A DNA stretch of 64,000 nt from Capillidium heterosporum (Eukaryota > Entomophthoromycota > Entomophthoromycetes > Entomophthorales > Capillidiaceae): NCBI GenBank assembly GCA_016630905.1, contig WBMQ01000014.1, forward strand, positions 310,001 through 374,000, read 5' to 3'. Below the pieces are notes generated by a model, which searched no databases, was not told where the DNA came from, and saw only the letters and a list, made by a program, of their open reading frames with translations. Below are positions 57,355-64,000 of the stretch, one piece after another. Numbering within the stretch: position 1 is the stretch's first letter; every line of letters starts with the position of its first letter. A program made the translations under genes and the position numbers.

Positions 57355-58851
57355 CCTATGCTTTGAGGTAAACTACTTGCGAGGATTTGGAAAATAAAGT
57401 ACGCTAAGACATGGATCTCTTTGTTCTTAGTGAACGTGATCTATGATTCAGAATAGTATAGGCAATTAAAGCTTAAATAGCTAAACCATCGCTTTCTTTC
57501 GGGTATACTCTACACTTTCATCCAATAGATGAACAAGGGAGTACGAAGCTCAGATTAGAATCATTATAGGATATGCTTGCTAAAATTGATATATGTAGAC
57601 ATATAAATAGGCCTCAATATTCCAAATTAATTGCATTAAATGTTACACTAGAATCTACAATATGGTACATATAACTTGGGATTTTAAAGTACCCCTTCCT
57701 CCCTATCTCTAATTTATCTACTTAATCGTTCCATATACCACAGACCATCTACAAACTAGGTATAAAAAGTAAAAGCTTAATATTAGATTTAATATATATA
57801 GCATTTAGTTTGAATCAGAGCATATACAAGGCAATAAATTGCGATTTTGACTTTGACTTTCATTATATAGACCAAGTTTATGGAGATCACCAGTTTTTGA
57901 TACATATATCGTATCAATTATCTAAAAAATTAAAGTTTTGCTTGAAATTTTAAACATATAGTTCCAAACAGGTAGGAAACCAAGATGGAAAAGTTGGCGG
58001 ACTAGTTCTCAATTTAGTATGGCTATGGTATTTGTTGTTGGTCTTCGCAAAATAGTACCACATTATTAGACTTGAGCCTACTTGGTTAGATATATAAATA
58101 GTGAGCTAGATTTAAGAAGGCATAGCTATAGCATATATCCATATAGTGGATTTTGGATCGGCCTTTGTAGGCTTGAATGTATTATATAGAAAAGTAGCAC
58201 CTATGACCAACTGAAGCTTTCAAAGGAAAATGAATACCACATCAAAGGCGATATACATAGCTCTGTAGAATATTCAAAGTTCTAGTTTTCAAGCAATGAA
58301 GTTCGATATATCCACGTAAAATATACAGTATAGATATTTAGATGAATCATCAATAGATAGGGCATCCGTTTACCATCAATTTAGTGAAGTCAAAGCCGTC
58401 ACAAAATACAAGCATCAGTTTGTAAATTTCTAACGAACCTTGGATATTTTACCCCCGTAATTGTACCTAATTAGATCCCAAATTTATACGGCCAACTCTG
58501 AAGACATTCAAGTTCCAGACATATTTAACTGAGCTACTATTGGTGTTCAAGTAATTTGCACTGAACTTAAAGTTCCTAAATCTGCCATCTATTTATAGAT
58601 AGGTTGGAAGGACATCCAGAAATAAGATGCTTCCCACAATACCAACAATCACAATTTTGGATATAGGATGCCTCTATTTATAGAGCCGTAAACCTAAATT
58701 TACAAGTGTAAAAGTTTGGCAAGTTTTATTAGAGAATTCCACCGCTCTATCCTTCAATTTAAAGGTAGCTATCAGCTTCTACAAAACGCTTCCTTTTTAA
58801 ATATACCTGTCTTGAAATAATACAACATCATTAGCACTATAGATTGTTGAA
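57355..58851. other. AT-rich divergent intergenic region
   Basis: Between the minus-strand P450 and the plus-strand PPPY gene. It holds both promoters; no gene is seen. Confidence 0.5.
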
Positions 58852-59692
58852 ATGAATTCAGCCATTCGTACACTACACTATCATTCTAAGACTAACACTA
58901 ACCTTCAAAATTTAGGACTCACCGATTTACATCATGATATGCAAGAGGAAGTTCCTCCACCCTACTCCAAGACTCCTGAGGTCTTAAGTAGCCATCCATT
59001 TCTATCGACTCAGCCTGTTACCAGGATATCTAAGATCAAAGCAAAGGTGATGGAAAACAAGTTCTCGGTAGCTATAGTAGTTTTACTCGTGGCTGCACTA
59101 CTTGGCATCGGGATCAACGTAAGTAGTTAGTAGTGAATTTTACTAACGAACTTAAGGCAATTGTCAAATTTAGAGGTATTTCAACATATTCACCCAAAAA
59201 CAAACAACAATTATTAATTTAAAAGTAGGGGTAGATGAAAAAAACTGCAACCTCAACGTTAGTCAACTGGATGGCAGTCAAAGTGTCAATTTGGACTTTG
59301 CCAGATTTATCAAAATACGCCTAGCTAATTCGATTTACCCTAATATCGTCTCAGTTACTTCGCATAACCAAACTAGTATACTGGTCTCTTACGCTATTTA
59401 TACGAGCTCAAGTGTCCTTTCAAACCAGTTTAAACATTACTTACCTTTCGAATCCGAACGTAAAGATGACTCCATATATCTTTCCTTTTTACCATATACC
59501 AGCTTAATCAACTCGTCAAAGACTACAATGTGTTACAACGCCAAGGTCACTGTATACATACCTTGGATTTCGAAAGACAATCAACTTGTCAAGTTCAACA
59601 GTACTATTGGGGATGTCAAATATGGTGATACCTTTACGACTATATGTGGTATTAATCTGCAGTATACGAGTGTAGCGAACTCTACTAACTAA
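58852..59692 (+). CDS. PPPY-motif membrane protein with a putative LEA2-like ectodomain
   Basis: Exons are 58852-59118 and 59174-59692; the 55-bp intron has a GTAAGT donor, a TACTAAC branch site and a TTTAG acceptor, giving 261 residues. The cytosolic part contains EEVPPPYSKTPE (PPxY), then a basic stretch and a membrane segment (FSVAIVVLLVAALLGIGI). The exon-2 part is a beta-rich ectodomain with many N-glycosylation sites (such as NVS, NQT, NSS, NST) and strands such as TTIINLKVGVDEKNCNLNV. This order resembles fungal and plant LEA2/NDR1-like type II membrane proteins; the domain call is inference from layout. The PPxY motif suggests regulation by a WW-domain ubiquitin ligase. The genes at 37958 and 47645 look like shortened relatives. 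Confidence 0.8.
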
Positions 59693-60729
59693 AATTTAAT
59701 ATTACTAGCATTTTAATTTCACCAACAAGTTATTTTTGATCACTTCAATTTTATAAACTATTAAGTATATATATAGCTAGATTCGATATCAACTTTATCA
59801 AGGCATAGTACTTTACAACTCTACCTTTTATTCTATTTTGAAGCAGGCTACCTAAGCTTTTAAAGATAGAAACCTTTTCATCTGATGTAGTTGAAGACTG
59901 AAAAATGTAAAGGATTCCACAGCCTAGTTTATCAGAAATTCCAAGATTAACTATTATATATTAAAAAAATATACAGCTGGTCAACTTTCTCTTAGTTTTA
60001 GTAACGAAATGTACTATCCAGTGGGAAGTTGCCTACCGAGTTTTATTTCTTGAAATAGATATATATGTACCTCATCTCAACTTTAATAATTCAAAGGTAA
60101 AAATATAAGCACTATACTAATAAATATTTACAAATGAAGTTTTGATGATAAATTTTAGTTTGGTAAGATTCAATATTGTATTTATAAAAGCTATTAATAA
60201 AACTAAGTTTCAAATTGCAACGAATTGTAGAAAATTGTTAGGTTAGTTCAATAAATTATATGTTTCTGTTATAATAGTTTATTCAAGTTGGATACTAAAG
60301 CAATATGATAGATAATATTAGGTTGTAAAATGAGGGGTTTTCATACTAAAGCCAATATTTGTTGGAAAAATTCGCAAAAGTAACGATCCTAAAATTCAAG
60401 TCTGAATTTATAAACTCAACATTAGCAGAGGACTTAAAAATCAATGTTTTCTTGTTAGGGTTGATGACCCAATACTCCAAATAAAGATTAATATTTGAGA
60501 TTTATTCAGCAAAAATTGGTGATAGTTGGATGCTGTATAGATAGAGAATCGTTCTAAAGTTTAATGATGCATCTATACTTTAAAATGCTCATATATATTA
60601 AAATACTACTATGATTTGAGTAGGACCTCCATTTAGATTTCAATATCACTGAATGTACTCTAGAAACATTTAACTGCGCACAACATAAAAATATGAAGAG
60701 GGATAGCTACATAAAATTTATCAAAAAGT
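59693..60729. other. AT-rich spacer
   Basis: Convergent intergenic region between the PPPY gene and the last P450. No feature supported. Confidence 0.55.
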
Positions 60730-62190
60730 TTATAGTAGCTCAAATTTCAAGTTGAAGTTGGAGGGTGTAGGAATCACGTAGGAACTCAACTTAAAATTCG
60801 ACTGTGACACTCTATATCGCATAAGGATCATGGCAAGTACAACTTTTTGCTCCAATAGCGAGAAGTTGATACCTACGCACATCCGAGTACCTCCTCCAAA
60901 TGGAGCCCAAGCCGCTGGATCCTTCTCACCGGTATCTAAGAATCTTTCCGGATCAAATTTCTCAGGGTTCTTGAAGTACTGGGGATCACGTTGCATACTA
61001 TAGGTATCGACAATTATAGCGGTATCTTTGGGGATATGATAGCCATCAATAGTAACATCTTCAGCAGCAACTCTATGAGGAAGTTGAGGTACGGAAGGGT
61101 GGAGGCGCATAGTCTCCTTGATGACAGCTAATAGGTAATCCATTTTCTTGGTCTGCTCCAATGTAGGTTCAGCGGCGTCTTCCGGGCTACATTTAATAGA
61201 ATTGTAACTGCATATGTTCATGATCTCCTTGCGAGCCTTCTCTTGGACCTTGGGGTTATTTGACAGGAAGTGCAACGCTGATGATAGAGCGAAACCAGTA
61301 GTATCGTGGCCAGCCGTCAAAAAGTTCATGATGTTGTTGCGGATATCATCATCAGTAAATTCCTCTTGAGAGGACTGGTTGGCTTTGAGTAATAGGGAAA
61401 GCAGATCTAGCTTGGAATCCTCTAGTTGGTTGTCCAAAAGAGCTTGGCATTTAAACTTTAGTACGTTTGCAAAATATCTCTCTATGTAGTCCAGCTGCTC
61501 GTAGTAGGGCTTACGTAATGGATTCCAAGGTTTGTCCAACGACGGTACTGCTAGTGCTAGTGGATCAAAACAGCCCTTGAAAGCTTGGTTGTAAGCGTAG
61601 ATAAATGGGTTGTACTCCTCCCTAATACAATTGAACTCTACACCCATGATATCCTTACCCATCGACTCCATAGTGATGCGCTGCATGTACTTGTGGATAT
61701 CTAGATCTCCATTGGAGCTCTCTAGAACTTCGAAGAATTGCTTAGTAGCTTTGGCGAAGGTGCCTACCTGGAACTGCTTCTTAAAGGCAGGGTTGATAGC
61801 CCTACGGTGCTTCTTCCAAATCTCCTCGTTGGAAAATATTATAGCGTCGCCAAAGAATTTTGCTAGTAACCGGTCGGGATAGGCACTCATAGGGGTTATC
61901 TTGGGAAACTTTTTGGTATCGGAGTAGATTAGCTTGATTGCTTCCTTTGAAGATACTGCCACCATCCACCTACCTATCTTCCACTCCAACAGTACCTTCG
62001 TTTTAAATAGCTGGGGGCTGATCACCTCATTAAGCTTCTCAAAGTAAGGCTTGTTGGAGGTTATAAATTGGATCCATTCAAGTATCGACTTTGTTGGGAT
62101 GTGTTGGAGGTTGGTGGGGACTCTGAGTTTTTGGTAGATCCAGAATGCGATTATTAGTGATAAGGATATGAGTAATAGTGCTGAATTCAT
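60730..62190 (-). CDS. Cytochrome P450 monooxygenase (local family)
   Basis: 486 residues, no intron. N-terminal anchor MNSALLLISLSLIIAFWIY, then VPTNLQHIPTKS. I-helix AGHDTTGFAL, ExxR in KETMR and haem loop FGGGTRMCVG with Cys are intact, so it is predicted active. Its VPSLDKPWNP block gives the template showing that the frameshifted copy at 53135 carries an extra base at the same place. A TATA box lies 46 bp upstream. Last member of the local P450 series; substrate unknown. Confidence 0.95.
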   Translation of the reverse strand: MNSALLLISLSLIIAFWIYQKLRVPTNLQHIPTKSILEWIQFITSNKPYFEKLNEVISPQLFKTKVLLEWKIGRWMVAVSSKEAIKLIYSDTKKFPKITPMSAYPDRLLAKFFGDAIIFSNEEIWKKHRRAINPAFKKQFQVGTFAKATKQFFEVLESSNGDLDIHKYMQRITMESMGKDIMGVEFNCIREEYNPFIYAYNQAFKGCFDPLALAVPSLDKPWNPLRKPYYEQLDYIERYFANVLKFKCQALLDNQLEDSKLDLLSLLLKANQSSQEEFTDDDIRNNIMNFLTAGHDTTGFALSSALHFLSNNPKVQEKARKEIMNICSYNSIKCSPEDAAEPTLEQTKKMDYLLAVIKETMRLHPSVPQLPHRVAAEDVTIDGYHIPKDTAIIVDTYSMQRDPQYFKNPEKFDPERFLDTGEKDPAAWAPFGGGTRMCVGINFSLLEQKVVLAMILMRYRVSQSNFKLSSYVIPTPSNFNLKFELL

Positions 62191-62235
62191 TTTGGTGTTG
62201 AAAGTAAAGAAAGGTTTTTAGAAATTTGCTTGAAG

Positions 62236-62243
62236 CTTTTATA
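62236..62243 (-). promoter_or_regulatory. Putative TATA box, P450 at 62190
   Basis: TATAAAAG on the minus strand, 46 bp upstream of the ATG. Confidence 0.5.
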
Positions 62244-62880
62244 ACTATAACTTATGTACCTGGCAAAGTAAGGGAGTGCGTTTAAGAGTGCCGTGATAGA
62301 CTGGATTTTATTTGTAGGTAAAGCATGACCTACATTTACCAATACAATCTGTAACTGAAGTCCCAAGGTTTAGCTTACCTTGTTCTTTAGATAGGTAGAT
62401 GGAGAAATCCCTAAATTCCAAATCGATCACACTGTAATTTGAACTAAAGTCTATTATGCAATGCAATTAATTTGGAATTTTTACTTTATGATTTTTATCT
62501 GCACTCATCTATAATCAACAAATAAATTTGCCTAATCATTCGTACATAACTAATTCATTCAAAAAGTGATATAAAAGTATTATTTTGAAGTGGAATGTGT
62601 ATATATATTGTATATAAATGTGCAAAGGTTATTTTTTTATCTTGAACTCCAACCATTGATTTTTGAGCCGTTTATTAAAGTCTAACGACTCATTGATAAA
62701 AACTTTGCACTATATATCTATCCAAAAATCAGTGAAATTTGAGTATTTGAACCTTTAATTACAAATCTAGTATGGGTGGTTATTAAAAGGTAAACAGACT
62801 AGTCTCTATTTGGTAACGGTCCAGTATGCCGTCGCTATGCCTTTCATAAGGATTCCCAAATTCAATAGATATCTAAGCTT
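62244..62880. other. AT-rich spacer
   Basis: Upstream of the last P450. No gene supported. Confidence 0.5.
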
Positions 62881-63300
62881 TTATCGCAGGTTAAAAGTTT
62901 TGGCTATAATCCAAAAAGTAGAGATGTACATCGCTGATTGATTTTTTATGCTTCCATCAACAGCATTTGTTAAATCAAATAGATGTTGATTTCTCAACTT
63001 TATATCTATTATCAGATACTTTAATGGGAAAGCTGTACTATAAATGTAGCCTTCAAGTTTTACGATAGTCAGTTGTAGCTTCAAGGCAAAGTCGTTGAAG
63101 GCTGCTTTGTTTAGAGTTGGCCTACCTTCTGTATCGTTGATGTGTAGTAAGTTGAAGCTGCAAGTCGAACAAAAGTGATTACTGGTGGCTTGAAGTAAGC
63201 TGGATTAAGCACTTTATGATTGATTGATGGAGCTGTAGTCAAATATACTGAAATTTGTGGTGAATATTGGGTGGACTATGGTGTAGTCAGAGATGAAGAG
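62881..63300 (-). pseudogene. Unidentified coding fragment(s)
   Basis: A minus-strand frame is open from about 63205 to the TGA-side end at 62881 (over 100 codons) with natural composition, for example FNDFALKLQLTIVKLEGYIY and LKYLIIDIKLRNQHLFDLTN. Immediately upstream, other frames also look coding (NPAYFKPPVITFVRL; HPIFTTNFSIFDYS), separated by stops or shifts. Beta-strand-like alternation recalls an extracellular domain, but no family is recognised. Either a decayed gene or exons whose splice sites I could not resolve. Confidence 0.35.
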
Positions 63301-63738
63301 TTCGAGGTGAAATTAATTTCAAATTTATCAGTCAATGCATATGTGATATTGATGACAGTGTGCCTTTGTACGTAATTAAAAATGTTGATACATCAGATTT
63401 TCTATCCCCATTGCCCTTAATGGTGATATATCGTAGTGAGTGTAATATCACTCTTTCATAAATGAAATTGATAATCTGTAATATATAGTATTGTTTATTA
63501 TAAATAATTGGATATACTTTAAAGCATTATTTTTCTAGAGTTTGGAAGTACAATTTAGACGGATTTCCTATGAAAGTTTAATGGTCCATACTAAAAGTTA
63601 CTTTACCTATACTAAAAGAAGTATAAAAGACATATATTTGGAAAATATGTATATAAAGGCTATATAATTAAAAAGTCCTGCTTTTTAAGCTACTTTCAAA
63701 AAATCAGTACAAAGGCTAACTAAATATATGAGAAGCAA
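63301..63738. other. AT-rich spacer
   Basis: No gene supported. Confidence 0.45.
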
Positions 63739-63936
63739 CTATTTCAGATGTAAGTTCTCATCCATAAGCACATCAAAGAACATGCTAAAAAGATTGATTA
63801 TCACCTGCGACGACTTAGGTTGCATCCGCTCCACAAACTTAATCTCATGGATTGGGATGGTAAAGAATTGAAATCTTAACCTACCTCCTCCAACTTTCGC
63901 TAACGTAGAGTAAGAAAATATGCTGATGTAAGGTAC
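63739..63936 (-). CDS. Possible 3' exon of a gene extending beyond the window
   Basis: A minus-strand frame is open from a TGA at 63937-63939 to TAG at 63739-63741. It reads RLRFQFFTIPIHEIKFVERM and ends FSMFFDVLMDENLHLK. GC content and composition look coding, and the position at the window edge fits a terminal exon with upstream exons outside. No domain is recognised, and the exon's left splice site is not fixed. Confidence 0.4.
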   Translation of the reverse strand, partial: VPYISIFSYSTLAKVGGGRLRFQFFTIPIHEIKFVERMQPKSSQVIINLFSMFFDVLMDENLHLK

Positions 63937-64000
63937 TCAAAGCAAAATCGTTGGGTTGACAAAATATCGTAGTCTATAAAGTAGAGCTTGCAAGAAATAG

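Noticed and set aside
1-64000. CRISPR arrays, rRNA genes, bacterial-type operons
   Set aside because: No regularly spaced short repeats, no rRNA core sequence; introns and gene spacing are eukaryotic.

Overview
This window looks like nuclear DNA of an early-diverging filamentous fungus. Intergenic DNA is very AT-rich, coding DNA is clearly less so, and introns are spliceosomal and tiny (36-108 bp, often under 45 bp). The genes are fungal: a PX/PH phospholipase D, an Atg26-type sterol glucosyltransferase, a MATA-type HMG box and secreted subtilisins. Repeated secreted subtilisins, secreted M14 carboxypeptidases and a local P450 family suggest Entomophthoromycotina (for example a Conidiobolus-like fungus). 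That placement is inference, not proven.

Layout. 0-16 kb is a housekeeping block: the 3' part of an ABCB-type transporter, converging on a four-exon phospholipase D; a decayed HTH-like reading frame; a 72-residue three-exon membrane protein; a nine-exon sterol glucosyltransferase broken by six +1 shifts; and a multi-exon helical protein. 16-20 kb is gene-poor, with a GC-richer decayed island and a weak globin-like relic. 20.4-25.2 kb is the most striking region. A single-exon HMG-box gene of mating-type (MATA) character sits in a 2.9-kb spacer between two 808-bp inverted repeats, each carrying a tRNA-Glu(UUC); a third tRNA-Glu lies just outside. 25.8-26.3 kb encodes a small, probably mitochondrial protein. 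29-33.6 kb holds two divergent secreted subtilisins.

35-37.4 kb holds two tandem ADP/ATP-carrier-like paralogues that lack the RRRMMM signature. 37.6-48.4 kb is a second inverted duplication: 3.54-kb arms, each with an intact secreted M14 carboxypeptidase and a PPPY-motif membrane gene, around a 3.7-kb spacer with a P450. 49.3-62.2 kb continues the same family neighbourhood with a carboxypeptidase relic, a P450 relic, a P450 with four +1 shifts and no stops, two intact P450s and a PPPY/transmembrane/ectodomain gene. The end of the window holds unresolved minus-strand coding fragments.

How the parts relate. The secreted proteases and carboxypeptidases could act together in extracellular protein digestion. 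The P450 copies share a TATAAAAG-type box about 45-60 bp upstream of the start, so they are probably similarly expressed. Two themes deserve follow-up: (1) two inverted-repeat/spacer modules, one enclosing a mating-type-like HMG gene, both suited to inversion by recombination; (2) otherwise intact genes interrupted only by one-base (+1) insertions, with no stops in the conserved frame, unlike the stop-riddled relics nearby.
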